Assembly (NCBI GenBank): GCA_020064725.1
Contig: JAGTWJ010000010.1
Coordinates: 744,001-808,000, forward strand
DNA: 64,000 nucleotides
From: Drechslerella dactyloides
Taxonomy: Eukaryota; Ascomycota; Orbiliomycetes; Orbiliales; Orbiliaceae
Direction: 5' to 3'
Each line of letters opens with the position of its first letter. Position 1 is the stretch's first letter. A model generated the notes under the pieces. That model saw only the letters and a list, made by a program, of their open reading frames with translations. It was not told the DNA's origin and did no database searches. A program made the translations under genes and the position numbers. Below are positions 22,512-34,432 of the stretch, in pieces.

Positions 22512-24063
22512 GTGAATGATGAACGATCTGACGTGTGATGTGCATGGGTAAGGGAAAAGTGTGTGCATGTTCTGGGGAAGAATAAATGAGATGTGTCGAT
22601 AAAAATGCATGGGATGCGGGGCGTTTGGTTATGATTTTTTTCTTCTGATTTTGTGGTATACATGATGCTATCTACCGTTCTTTTAATTTTTCGTTCTGCG
22701 AGATATCCACGTTTATTTCTACCTTTTGCCTTTCGTCTGTTTATTTTATTTTCATTTCTTGCCCGATGTGGTCACGTCGATGGTATTCCGCTTTTTGAAT
22801 TGCGTGGTATATTTTTTTTTTTATGTTTTGATCGAGCTGTTATCGGATTTTTTCTTCTTCTTCTTCGATCTTTCCTTTTTTCTATTACCTTTTCTCTACC
22901 ATTTTCGTCATTTGCGTGCATGGCCGCGTGTTTTGTCATTTGAAGCGTACGTGCGAGTTATTTTCAGCATGCATGATCGATATACAGCTTTTCTTCGTAT
23001 TTGAGCCGGACGTATACGTATACGATGCTTGTTTTATCTGTTTATACTATATATCTGCAGGATTTATATACTATACACGTACTGTTTAATTTATTTTATG
23101 AGTGAGCATCTCATCGATTCTTCCGTGATATAACACCGTGAATCTATATATACGTAAATGTAGAAATTCAACGCGCGCCAGCTGGGTTGACTAGATCTGT
23201 AGATGAAGTTTGTCAAGTTTAATTGCTACGAGACGTACATGTCCTTTTAAAATCGATACTATGATCAATATGGAACTGCGTGGGTTTAGCTTGCGAGACC
23301 ATATTTGTATACGGAGACTGCCCGGATTCATATATACACACATGTACCAAAGTGACTCGAAATATTCAATTTCATGATAATTCCGCACCTAGCGTTGGTG
23401 TCTGAAGCACGCATAATTACAATTCGAACGGCCATACCGATCATGCACTGATCCTGAGAACTGGCAATAACTAGAAAACTTGCTTTTCCGCGATAACTAT
23501 ATACACATATCCACATTTATACCGGACGATAAATACACGTTACCCCCCTTACCCGTCGCCGTACGTTTATATAGAAAACAGAATCGCACCTTCCTGAAGA
23601 TGATTAAATTCGTAGAGTGTATACTGTGTGTTAAAATATATGTAATGGACACTTGCGTCCAAACAATTTTCCTTCCTGGTGTGAATATGGGATTAGTCTG
23701 TCGTCTGGCAGAATTCAAAACGCACGCCGGCAGAAACATACCTGCATAAAAAACTAACCAACAGATCCGCACCTATAGCCAAGAAACGCAGCAGGTATGC
23801 CCACCCCAGCACGACGGTATAAGCAACCCATATGATACAATCACAGCGAACTCCCATCCGCACAGTTGTCACCGCCGTCCTTCCGGGTGGTGCTGCTGCC
23901 GCTGTTATTCTGGAAGGATTCGAGAGCCTCAAGGTACTCGAGCACCTGTTTCACGCTCGACACCTCGACACCCAGACCGCTCGTGTTCAGCTTGCGGACG
24001 ACGGTGCCGAGGTCTGCTTCCATGAAGCGGCGGTGGCGGGAGAGACCTACGATGTGAAGGTTA
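22512..24063. other. 1.55 kb convergent 3' region, T-rich then AT-rich
   Basis: The stretch lies between the stop codons of the Cyk3-like gene and hapX. About 22630-22930 is strongly T-rich on the plus strand (TTTTC/TTCTTC runs), which creates hydrophobic pseudo-open frames. About 23030-23700 is AT-rich with many TATA-like steps. No gene, RNA or repeat family is recognised. Confidence 0.6.
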
Positions 24064-25706
24064 TTAGACGGGTTTGGTATAATCGGGTGGGTAGCGCGAG
24101 GTCTTACTTAGGTATGCGTCGCTGCAGGGGATGTATGTTCCCCTAGGGGCCTCCGGCTCCGCTTCGGGAGGCTGCTGTTCCGTGTCGCGGGTGTCGTTTG
24201 TTTTAGGGTTCGCGTTCGGGTTCTTCCCGCATGCTGTGCCGCCGCAGCATACGAAACCGGGCTTGGTGCCGTCCCGTCGGGTGTTGGATGTCGCGGGTTT
24301 CTTTGTCGCGAGCGTCCGGCAGAAGAGGGTGCTCATCGGGTCGCTTTGGCATTGCGCGCAACTGCCGGGCTCGCCGGTGCATCCGCCGCTGTTACTGTTG
24401 GCAGCGAGTGAGGTTGTAGAGGGAGTTATTGCGGCGGGGGTGAGTCGGGCGACGGCTTCCCGCGCTAGGTTCTGCTGGCGGAGCAGCTCTGTCTCGCGTT
24501 CCATTACCTTCATCTCCGCGCAGACGCAGGCGGTACCCTCGGAGCAGAAGCCGCAGGATTCCTCCGGATGCGTGCTGAGCGCGTCGAGGTGCGACGGGGA
24601 AGTGGCGGACGAAGGGACGGAGACGGCGGTGCTATTATCCCCGTGGGTGTTATTATTACTCGCGCTGCTATTGTTACTTCGTCTGCCGCTGCTGGAGAAC
24701 ATGTTGGTAAAGTCGATTTCCATATCGATGGGCCGTGGCGCGGGGGACAGCGTGGAGACCGTGTCGGTGTTATTCCGACAGGCGGTGCCGCCGCAGCATT
24801 TCCGCCCAAAGGCCTCCTCGAAGCACGGTACGGCTTCGGAGCGCGGACTCGGCGCGGGGCTGGCGATCTGGCTGATGAAGGTGCTGGCGAAGGACGGGGC
24901 GGTCGAGGTCGTGCTGCTGAAGCTGCTATGTCTCGCGTGCGATTGGGAGTCGCGGCGCTGCAGGGCTTCGATGTCGCGGCGGAGCTCGGCGACGGTGGCG
25001 CGGAGAACGTTGTTCTCGACGGTGATCTTGGAGACTTGATCCATCAGGATGGTCTCCTTGGCTTCGTCGCGGTGCTTGATCTGCTCCTCGAGCTCGGTCA
25101 GGCGCGCGGCGCGGCGTTCTCGGAAGGCCCGCTGAGCGGCCCGGTTCTGCGCCTTGCGCTTCTGTAGTATGATATGTTGGTATCCATATATAGACAGAAT
25201 CAGGATATGAGGTCAGACTCACTGAAGGTGGCGTATCCGTCGCCGGCTTCCGTCCGGGCTAAAGTCATGCGTATTGAAATTAGCAGATGTATACGACAGT
25301 TGATGCCACGAATGTAGGTATGTACCTTCGGACGGGGCGGGATCACCCAGTCCCGCTGCGTGACGCCATTGGTGCTCGTCGGCGAGAACTGCGCAGCGGC
25401 ATCGTCAGTCGCCATAGCCTTCGGGGCGATGGCGACGGTCGTCAAACGAGCGACCTGCGACTGAGGCTGCTGGACAGCGGCTAGAGAGGGCGGGCTGCCA
25501 GCCGAGGAAGACGACGGCGAGAGGACTGTCGGTGCATGGCACAAGCCCAGCGATTAATCAGTCAGCGGTGCCCATTGAGTAGACGGTGTGTCATGAAGCC
25601 GAGGATGCATATGCGCGATATGCGTCCGGGGCGGAGTGGGGCGCGTTGCGTTGGAGTTGAGGGCACCTTGCAATTGGCCGGCAGCCGCGGCTTTCCCGCC
25701 AGCCAT
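24064..25706 (-). CDS. hapX: HapX-type bZIP iron-homeostasis transcription factor
   Basis: Exons 25706-25667, 25525-25326, 25258-25223 and 25161-24064 join in phase to 457 residues. The third exon is only 12 codons and completes the HapX signature: RDWVIPPRPK, then PGRKPATDTPPS, then KRKAQNRAAQRAFRERR. The first part resembles the Hap4-like segment that binds the CCAAT-binding complex; the basic region plus zipper is at residues 93-160. Cysteine-rich regions follow: CCGGTAC at 214-220 and again at 397-403, CGFCSEGTACVC at 295-306, and CTGEPGSCAQC continuing to Cys373. In Aspergillus these sense iron; HapX represses iron-consuming pathways when iron is low and activates storage when it is high. 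The first exon (start 25706) is supported only by phase and splice sites; a start within exon 2 is possible. Confidence 0.93.
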
Positions 25707-26289
25707 GTCGTCTGGCCGGGCTGCTGGCGACGAGACGGGGATGCAATTAATTGGAGCTCGGCCTGCACATATCACGATCCACTCAGCTGGGGCGTTCAGA
25801 TGCTCGATATCGACGGTCGTGGATGCTTGTCCGTGCGACATACCTGAGACCTGTCGTGCCAGCCGGATATCAGCATCTGCTGCACGGATACAGCTTGCGG
25901 CGCGGGAAGAAAAAAGTCGTTCGGGTCTGCGGAAAGAAGGTCGAGAGGAAAGAGGAAGGATCTAATCTCTCGGGTCTTGATCGATCTGATAAAACCGTCC
26001 GCGGTGGTGTGACTCGCCGCTTGCCCGGTATCGGACCAATCACACGCCCGGCGCCATTCGCCTCCGACTCGCGCTCGGCCTCTCGGCGCGGAGACGGCCG
26101 GAGATACGACCACGCGCTCGTATTTAAAGTCTAATAATCGACATGGGGGATACACATTCGCTGGAAGGAAACCATTCGATTGAAACAGCTTGTTTCTCCG
26201 CGGCGCGCGAGTGTGCGCGCCCGGTATTCAAATTCCAAAATGACATTTGGCACAAAAGACCGTGCCATCGTGACTTCTGTGCTACCATG
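25707..26289 (-). promoter_or_regulatory. hapX upstream region
   Basis: This 583 bp stretch lies between the hapX start and the 3' end of the telomere-type gene, so it carries the hapX promoter. It contains an exact ATCTGATAA site and a CCAAT pentamer (26036-26040), 43 bp apart. Confidence 0.6.
25984..25992 (+). promoter_or_regulatory. SreA-type GATA site in the hapX promoter
   Basis: The 9-mer ATCTGATAA matches the published ATCWGATAA consensus for the fungal iron-responsive GATA repressor SreA at every position. It lies about 280 bp upstream of the proposed hapX start codon. In Aspergillus, SreA represses hapX when iron is sufficient, so the position fits a known circuit. Function here is inferred from the match. 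Confidence 0.65.
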
Positions 26290-29200
26290 CTAAAACGATC
26301 GCATCTCCTGCCCGGTGCCACCCTGCGGGCCGGTATCCATATCGGTTCCATGGATCAGGTACACCCGCACATCCACATCGATCCCTTTCCACCACTCCCA
26401 CAGCTGGTTCGCATACGCCACCTCCCCAGCCCCGACTTCCACGTACGGCCCGCCGTTCGGGATCTCCACCAGCTCTTGCGTCCCGTCCGGCGCCCTTCTA
26501 GGCCGCCAGACCTTCCACCCAGAGCTCATGGTCGACCCGCCGGACCGTCGATGGTTCGTGCTCTTGAACCGTATGTTGCGTAGCAACAGGATATCCCCCG
26601 GCTTGACGTTCGCCGGCAACCCTTCCTTGTACGGCCGCAGCAGCCGGACGATGACGCCCTTGCCGTCCGCGCAGGAAGGGTCGATGACCACGAGCGTCAT
26701 GTGGAAGAACTTTGGCGGCTTTTCCATCTGCTCAGCGGCGGCATCGCGCAGGTTGACCGCCAGCACATCCACCGTTGCATCCCAGGGTAGCCGGTGCAAT
26801 CTTCCCAACGGGACGAACTCCGAAAGCGAGGTAACCGTTCCGGCGGGCACATTAGCTTTCGTATTGTACTCTCGGAGCCTCCTGACCTCCTCGGCTTCTG
26901 TTTCAGCTTCCGCTCTCGCGACAGACTGCCCTTCCGATGCCGATTGTTTCGCTTTCCCTTGTCCGTTTCCAAATATCACGTCCGCCGGCTTCCTCGCCGG
27001 CTCGGTTCTCGGCGGCGACAGTGGCGGTCGAATCCGTGCCAATCGAGGTTCCGTTAGAGGTAGCCCGGCGTATGGTGAGTGCTCGGGCACTCTCTGACGT
27101 GGTGTCTTCCACGGGAGCGTTCTCCGTCCGCGGGGCTGGGGCGTGCCAGTATCGTCCGCGTCACCCATGACGATATCCACATCCTTGACGGCTTCGTGCT
27201 GTGGCATTTTCTGTCGCGCGAAGGGTGTATTTTCTTGTGAAGTCGATACCGATGGCAGCCGGCCCGGCCCGGCGCCCGAGTGTCTGTCGCGCTGGGATGA
27301 GGGCGTCCCAGTAGGTGTGCTTGATTCCGATAGATCCTGCAGGATAGACATGACAAGCCCGCGGAGTCCGTCTGTGCTGCGGGCTTCCGGATAGCCTCGC
27401 GTCGAGGTTGGAGACGCGGAAGCGGACGCCTCAGGAGTCTGATCCTGATTCCGATCCGCTCTGGCTCTGTATGACGGTGAGATGTGAGAAAATGGACTAG
27501 GAGCTGCAGGTACTAGGGTAGATCCCACTTTTGACGGCGAGGCTTCTTCTTCTTCTGTTTCCGCTTCCTGGAGGTCATCGGCTTCGGATGCATCTTCTGC
27601 CGCTGAGTCTTCTGCCCGCTCTTCATTACCATCCTCCTCCTCCTCCTCTTCTATGCCGAATACCTCTTCTTCATCTTCTTCCCTCCATCGGTTCTCTTCC
27701 TCTCCTGCAGGCGTCGAGTGCCGAACGTACTCAAATTCTATATATCCACATGCTTTTGTGAGCGGACTATTCATCTACATTCTACAGGTGTCACAAGGAG
27801 ATCGCACCTTCCATCTCGGCGTACTCGATCACTTCCTCCAAACGGTGGCCCTGGTCGTATTGGTCATCCTCCGAGTCTTCTACGTCTTCATCGGAGGCTA
27901 CAATGTATCCAGCCCTAAAGTTGCTTTCGGCCGTATCTTCCAGGCTTTCCTCCTCCGATTCCATTTCGGCGTATTCCTCATCTTCGTCGCTGATTGCTCC
28001 CGCTTCCGCGTCGTCATCCTCATCATCGCTTGAGTCGAGGATTGTGATAACTTCTGGTGCCGGAGGTCGCGCTTGGCTCGGGTCTTCCCTCTTGATAAAG
28101 ACATCCTCGACCGTGATCCTGGTGTGTGGTCCCGAGGCTTCAGATGTAGCGGTGGAGGGCCGCTTGACTACCGTGATTGTTTCCCTTGCAAATTGAGACC
28201 TTTCTCCGGCCCTTAGTACCCGTGGGCTTTCTGGTGTTGGCTGAATTCTCTCTTTGCCCTCTACTTGCCGCTCGATAGGTGTATCATCTTCCATCTGTTG
28301 CAGGACCGCCCTTGCCGTCCCAGAGGCAGCAGACAGTGTCCCCGAAGCTGGTTCGCCTCTGACATTGCTTTCGGTTGACCTCAACGTACCCTGCGTACTC
28401 TGACTTGGGAAAAAGGACAAAGACCCCGTACCCAGTGCAGACGTTGGGAACGGCGACGGCAGCGGGAGCGCAGGAGACGCAGCAGGCTTTAAAGTCGGAG
28501 TAATGGGTTCTCTAAGCTGTAGAGATGTAGTATCCAGCGGCGGCACTCGCCGCGTCTGCAGTGGCGGCGGAGGCATCCTGGGACCTACCACCGGCTGTGA
28601 TGCCACTTGCGACCGCTCAGCATCGAGTGTGAAGCTACTCATCGGCTGAGAGTCGACCTCAATCCCTCTCGGGGGAGCAGGCTCCGGAGGGCTGAGCCTC
28701 TCCTGCAAAGGCACCGGCGAAACCTTACCCGACGAACCGCCTTTCGGCGCAAGCGGCACACGGCTGGACGCATCTGATTCCTGAGTAGATAATAGCCGTC
28801 CCAGCGGACGATTGGAATCCGCGTCCAACGCTGCTCCCGACGGTTCGGGGGGCACGGGCGTTGGTGAATAGGACTTTGGCGAGTGGCCGAAGAAAATCTT
28901 GTACAAGTCGCTGCTCGTAGAGTCTTCTCGGCTGGTCTCGCGGATTGTATCCTGCGTGTCTGTGTCGCCGAGGACATTTGTAGTTTCCGGCGTCTTGGAC
29001 TTCAGCCCGTCCTTATCCTGTGAATCGTCCGGCCGTATATACATCTTTGAGCTTTGCGAGCGGTCTGCTAATGCGGTCCTGAAAGAAGACTCGCCATCCA
29101 TCGACACGTCCGCCGCATCGTCAGGCCGGACGTACAGTCCAGATTCATTCGCCGTCCGAAAGCTTGTCCTAAAGCTATTCTCGTCGAAGAACTGGTCCTC

Positions 29201-30030
29201 CGCCCGCTGAGTTTGCTGTGTCGCCGCGGCGTCCTCATCTTCCTCATCATGTGGTGAACCAGACACGTATCGGAAGCTTTGATGAGGTTCGAAGAGCCTA
29301 GGTCTCTTGCTCGGCCGCTCCGCCTCGACGCCCTCGTCGTCCTCGTCACTGTCCGTATTGAACAGCCGTCGGCGGCCTTGCGCAAAAATGTTGATCGGTG
29401 TCTGCTGGGAGCCGAAGAACGACGCCGACCATGAGCCAGACAGCTGCGTGCTTGGCTTTTGCGGTGTTTGCGACGCGAAATCATCGGGCTGTTCCCGCTG
29501 CGATTCGCTGATAATCGCCTCAGCGGCTGCGATCCTTTCGAAAACACCCGAGAGTTGGGCTTCGTCGAAAGTTTTATCGACGTCAATGTACGGTTCCGTA
29601 GCGGACGAGTCCTTAAAGACCTGTAGAATCAACAATGTTAGATAGAGAAATAAAGCGCCATATAGAGCGACGGTCATACCTTCACACGCAGCCGCTTCTC
29701 CCATCTCAATTGCCACGGGACGTCCTTCTCTTGCGCATCGGACAGGGGCTCCCAGTCAGCACCCTCCAGCGACAGCTTGACCACTTCGCCGATGGCCAGC
29801 TTCCGTAGACTTTCGGCAGCATAGCCGGTGAACAGGACCTTCAGCTCCCCGCGTCGTTCGCGCCGCCGGTGTTCCTGATGCGCGATGATGGCAGTCAACC
29901 TCAGCGCCGAGCTGCTGTACGGCCATACCAGAGAGACGACGGCTGTGATCTCGCCGGCTGGCGTTCTGGACGGGTCGAGATCGGAGAGAGAGACCGGCTG
30001 GAGTTCGCGGAGCCCGGGAACGGACTGCAT
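26290..30030 (-). CDS. Telomere-type OB-fold protein (POT1/Cdc13 'Telo_bind' domain near C-terminus)
   Basis: Exons 30030-29680, 29620-27808 and 27737-26290 join in phase to 1203 residues. Residues about 20-117 form an N-terminal beta-rich domain (EITAVVSLVWPY, LRLTAIIA, ELKVLFTGYAAESL, AIGEVVKLSLEG) that looks like an OB fold. Residues 118-1010 are disordered, with many acidic and Ser/Pro stretches, including DDEDDDAEA. Residues about 1014-1180 match the single-stranded telomere-binding OB fold of POT1/Cdc13: a VTSLSEFVPL start, DATVDVLAVNLRD, FHMTLVVIDPSC, VIVRLLRPY, and VKPGDILLLRNIRFK. In Pot1 this domain is normally N-terminal, so the C-terminal position and total size fit a Cdc13/CST-like component better. 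That assignment is inference. Confidence 0.82.
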
Positions 30031-30533
30031 CGTGTCGTGTCTTGTCGTGTCGCCCTAGCTTAGGGGACCGTGGACTCGCGGGTGCTGGTTGTCGTGATGG
30101 GCATGGGGACTGGTGTTTTCTTAGTGTGACGGGCTAGGGATTCGTGAAAGTCGCGTGAGGGCTCGGATGAAGTCATGGAAGGAGGGATGAATTGGCGTGG
30201 AAGCTACGCGACCACAACATTATTCCTAACAAGTGCTAGAAGCCGCCACGACGTCAAGTCATCCAACACCGACAACATCTTTCGCAACAAAGCTGGATCC
30301 TGCCATGTTGAACGGCCGAAAATATGACTGGCGGTGCAAATCGACCGCATTTTTGGCCTCGTGAAAGCGCTTGAACTAGGGTTATCATAGCAATCGGCGA
30401 GGCGGTCCTCGTTATTCTCTCAAAATGAGCTCCCACGCAAAGAGAAACCGGCTTAGGCTCGCGGCAAGCATGGCGAATATCAAGCATCACGACAGCTACC
30501 ACCCGCAAAGACGCCGGGTACCAACGGTGAAAG
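30031..30533. promoter_or_regulatory. Divergent promoter region
   Basis: About 500 bp separates the starts of the telomere-type gene (minus) and the secreted protein gene (plus). No defined element was found. Short open frames here carry no domain. Confidence 0.45.
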
Positions 30534-31556
30534 ATGCGGTTACCGGTCTCCGCCGCGTTTCGCCTATCGGCGATCGTCTTCTGCCTGGCACCCGTGCTCG
30601 TCACGGCAGACATCATCCGTATCGCAAAGGCAGACTGGCTGGGTTACATAACGGAAAACTACCAGACCCTACGCGCGATACTGCTAGAGATTGAAACATT
30701 CAGACTATTGCGACGGTTAGAGTGCTCCATCGGTGTCGACAATGCCGTCATCGTGAATCATCACTCGCTCACATACCTCCTCGATACGGTCGACCAGGCC
30801 GCCGCCAAATTCAGCCAGTCCCTCAAGGACATCGAAACCATACAGCCTGTGGATCCCATCCAAGCGGACGCGGAGCTAGCTGAACTGGGAGTGGCGAATC
30901 GACTAGAAGCGCAAGTCGTAGGCCTCAGGCTTCGAACATACCGCTACCGGCTGGCTGAATTCAGAGCCCAATTCCTGGACATCGAAGACGACCTGGACAC
31001 AATTCCGAACCGAGTGTTCCCCACGATAGTCCTCGATGATAATTTGCAGGCTCTGGCGGATTATATCTACGATGCCAGGGACCGGGGCGGTAACTACGAC
31101 ACCGGCGTGATAGACATCGACACGGACGCTCCACAGATGTTCTTGGAGTTCTTCACATCTCTGATCAAGGAGGCAGGGAAGGCCGTCGACGTGCTGCAGG
31201 CCGCTGAGGAATACAGCGAGTTGCATTTCGGACAGGCCTTCACGGACTTCATCGCGGACCGGGACCCGATGGCGCTGTACCAGGACCCAATGGAAGAGGA
31301 GAGAGCACCCTCCACGTATACCCTGGGGCAGGTGTTCTATGAAATTCAGTCGTTTTTTCAATGTTGGCAGCTTCGATCGGAGCGGATCGCTGATCTTCTT
31401 CCTACGCTGACGGAGATCCCGGCTTATCTTGAGGCGCCATACTGGACTCAGATGACAGACCTGGAAGACGATTCGTCCTTCGTGCCAAACACGGAGGACA
31501 ATCAATACGCAGACCAGATGCCGGAGGAAGAACAAGAGGAGGATAGTACCGACTGA
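30534..31556 (+). CDS. Secreted acidic protein of unknown function
   Basis: A single exon encodes 340 residues. The first 25 form a classical secretion signal: MRLP, a hydrophobic run SAIVFCLAPVLVT, and a likely cut after VTA. The mature protein is mostly helical and acidic, has only two cysteines (in LECSIG and FFQCW), and ends in a Glu/Asp-rich tail, MPEEEQEEDSTD. No transmembrane segment, GPI signal or catalytic motif is visible and I do not recognise a family. Proteins of this type in fungi are often of unknown function in the cell wall or in host or environment interaction, but nothing here proves that. Confidence 0.8.
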   Translation: MRLPVSAAFRLSAIVFCLAPVLVTADIIRIAKADWLGYITENYQTLRAILLEIETFRLLRRLECSIGVDNAVIVNHHSLTYLLDTVDQAAAKFSQSLKDIETIQPVDPIQADAELAELGVANRLEAQVVGLRLRTYRYRLAEFRAQFLDIEDDLDTIPNRVFPTIVLDDNLQALADYIYDARDRGGNYDTGVIDIDTDAPQMFLEFFTSLIKEAGKAVDVLQAAEEYSELHFGQAFTDFIADRDPMALYQDPMEEERAPSTYTLGQVFYEIQSFFQCWQLRSERIADLLPTLTEIPAYLEAPYWTQMTDLEDDSSFVPNTEDNQYADQMPEEEQEEDSTD

Positions 31557-31942
31557 TATTTCTTCTCTTTCTCGATTATATCGTTAATCTAGCTGGGCCG
31601 GCTCTCGCTACGTGTGTGCAGCCCGTCCGCTGGATCTGCAGTTAATAGTCGATCTAGTCAACTTAGATATAGTGTTGTATCATTTATAAGAAATTGCGGT
31701 ATAACATCACGAGTTCAAATTTATCAAATACTGAGCCTGCGGAAACCGAGGGAACGTGTACTTAGAAATAATCTTGTAATCCGCCTCTTTATCCCAGATC
31801 ACGACCGTTGAAACCCGAACGTCGAACATTTCCATGTGCTGTTTTTGTTGCAAAAGGATCACACCAACACACTTCCGATCACGTCAACTTCAAATTCCCC
31901 AACCAGCAACTCTGATTCCTCGCGACTCTTTCAAAGCTGCCA
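31557..31942. other. Intergenic region between secreted protein and monooxygenase genes
   Basis: This 386 bp stretch holds the 3' end of the secreted protein gene and the promoter of the flavin monooxygenase. It is AT-leaning; no element could be assigned. Confidence 0.45.
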
Positions 31943-33467
31943 ATGGCGCTCCCCGATATCAAAAAGGTAGCGGTGATAGGAGGCGGCCCAGCCGGAGCTG
32001 CAGTAGCCAAATGCCTTGTAGCCGAAGGCCTGGAACCGGTAATATTCGAGCAACGGCCCAATTTCGGCGGGACATGGAACTACACGCCCGAAACCAAGAC
32101 GCAGCTCGACGAGGTTCCGCTAGTCGATCCGAATGTCGAGGAAGAGCCGGTGATAAGCACCAGCACCCAACCAATATTCCTATCACCAATATACGCTGAG
32201 CTGGAGACGAATATTCCAAAGGGTTTGATGGGGTTCAATAATGTTCCCTTCGACGATGACTTGCAGTTGTTTCCGAAGCATGAAGACGTCAATAAATATG
32301 TGCAGGAGTATTCGAAGGATCTGGCGCCCTTGGCGAGGTTCTGTCACCGGGTGACTAAAGTGTCCCCGAGGAGCGGTGGGAAGTGGGAGGTCCGGAGTGA
32401 AGACTTGGTGACCCGCCAGACGGGCGAGGAGGTATTCGACGCGGTTGTGGCTGCTATGGGGCATTATAATGTGCCGTATATACCCCCCACGGCTGGTATG
32501 ACAGAATTCGAAGACCGCCATCCAGGCTCTATTATGCATTCAAAATATTTCCGGACGGCACATGGCTACGAAAACAAGGTATTGTCAATCCGTCTGCTTG
32601 CCCCATCTGGAGATATATCCACGTGGATGGTACGCTCACTAAAGGTTTTGCACTGCAGACAGTCATTGTGGTGGGTAACTCAGCCAGCGGAGTCGATATT
32701 GCTGGGCAGCTATCGCAGGTTGTAAAGGCCCCTCTTTACCACTCCTGTAAAAGCGCGGACGGATTCAAGTCATTCCCGCCACTGGCTGGTGATCATACCA
32801 TAGCGATGCCCACCATCGACGAATTCGTCCCAGAAAACAGAACCGTGGTATTCAGCGACGGGACTCGCGTATCTGAAGTCGATGTTATCATATTCTGCAC
32901 GTAAGCCCTTTTCTCTACTCCCCGCTCGATAGACTTATATACTGAACCATGTGCAGAGGCTACCTACACGCTCTTCCGTTCTTCGCCGAACCGGAAGATC
33001 CATCTGACAGAATGGTCACCGACGGCTTCTACGTCCACCGGCTATACCAGCATATGTTTTATATCCCCTCCCCGACCTTCGCCATCGTCGGCTTACCCAC
33101 AAAGATCATACCGTTCCCAATGTTCGAATGCCAAGCTGCTGTCGTCGCAGGCGTATTCTCAGGACGACTGGCGTTGCCCCCAACCGACGACATGGACAGC
33201 TGGGAAAAGGACTTACAGGCACGGAAGGGAGGAGACCGACATTTCCATTTCCTGTCGTTTCCAGAGGACGCAGACTTTATGGACATGTTGAACGAGTGGA
33301 ATAAGGGGGATGGAGGCTCTCGAACGGGATTACACGAGCCTGCCCAGTGGGGCCCGAGGGAGCGAGAAATCAGGAAGAATATGCCTAAGATCAAGCTGGC
33401 GTTTATGCAGGCGAAGACAGCAGGGAGAATTGTCAAAACCATGGAGGAACTAGGGTTTCATTTTTAA
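31943..33467 (+). CDS. Flavin-containing monooxygenase (FMO family)
   Basis: Exons 31943-32578, 32659-32900 and 32957-33467 give 462 residues. An FAD-binding GGGPAG motif is at residues 13-18 (VAVIGGGPAGAAVAKCL), followed by FEQRPNFGGTW. The FMO signature region HPGSIMHSKYFR is near residue 195, and a second nucleotide-binding motif, VVGNSASG, begins right after the first intron for NADPH. TGYLHALPF, made by joining exons 2 and 3, corresponds to the conserved ATGY-type motif. FMOs use NADPH and oxygen to oxidise soft nucleophiles such as thiols or amines; yeast Fmo1 oxidises thiols. No signal peptide or membrane segment is visible. Substrate is unknown. Confidence 0.93.
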
Positions 33468-34432
33468 ATAAAGAGGTAGAATTAGGCGCGGTCAGCGTTC
33501 AAAAGTTCGGTTTAAATAGGAGACAAACTAGACTTAGACTCGTATGCAGAGTTATATATATATACCTCAAAACTCGTTAGAACTGGAGTTGAGTTATAGT
33601 TATATCTACATGCTAGATCTTCTATAGAAATGTATCATAATAGAGATCTTCTAAATTCTCAGTTGATGCGTGGCTCCTACCTGTTATAGATTAAAGACCA
33701 AGCGATCGTTCAGCTTCCTGTCCCCACATGGCGCACTATTTCAACAGCAAACAGGCAATTTGGGGATGGCATATTGCAGCACAACTTTAATATTCACGGA
33801 CGCCAACCGACATCACTAACCAGGCCGCTACTTCCACACACGGGAACTCGTTCTCTCAACGCAGATTGCTTCCTCTGACCTGACTTCCACTGTTCTCGTC
33901 GCCGTCACGATCAATATCCATACCCAATCCATCTGAACACATGAACCTTGATTGATTACAGAAAATTTCCGCGTCAGCTTCGGTTTTAGATCTCTACAGC
34001 AATCACCATCAGTGGTATTCTGGGCTGCCTGCGTTGCTGGGAGCGGCCGTTGTTGTCACCCATTAGGACCAAGTTCAATTTCCCATCGTACACCACCACT
34101 TTGACGGCAGGTCGACCACATGAGCGCAGTTCATAATTGGCACCCCGCAGTGCAGTCCCTGACCGACATAAACCCACCATTGCAAGTGCTAATTGCCAGA
34201 GTCTTCATCCCCAACCTCCTTACCTCACCCTGCTCTCGAACCACCCCCAGAGCCTCTGCCTAGTGCTGGCCGACCATCCCCTCGACGACAACAAACAACC
34301 ACGGCGCACGAGGCAAACCTGCCGCAAGTGTCATTTCCGGCAACCGGAGAGCCAAGCCCTCGACACAAGATACCACAAACGACGCCCGCAGAGCCGCAGC
34401 TGAATGCAGGAACAAGGTCTCAGATCTTGAAG
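33468..34432. other. Gene-free interval upstream of the HDA2/3-like gene
   Basis: This 965 bp stretch holds the 3' flank of the monooxygenase gene, with an AT-rich part at 33540-33660, and the promoter of the chromodomain gene. The frame of the first chromodomain exon stays open upstream to about 34193 but contains no ATG before 34433. Confidence 0.5.

Noticed and set aside
22653..23004. Hydrophobic open frames rich in Phe and Leu
   Set aside because: They come from the T-rich 3' flank of the Cyk3-like gene; composition explains them.
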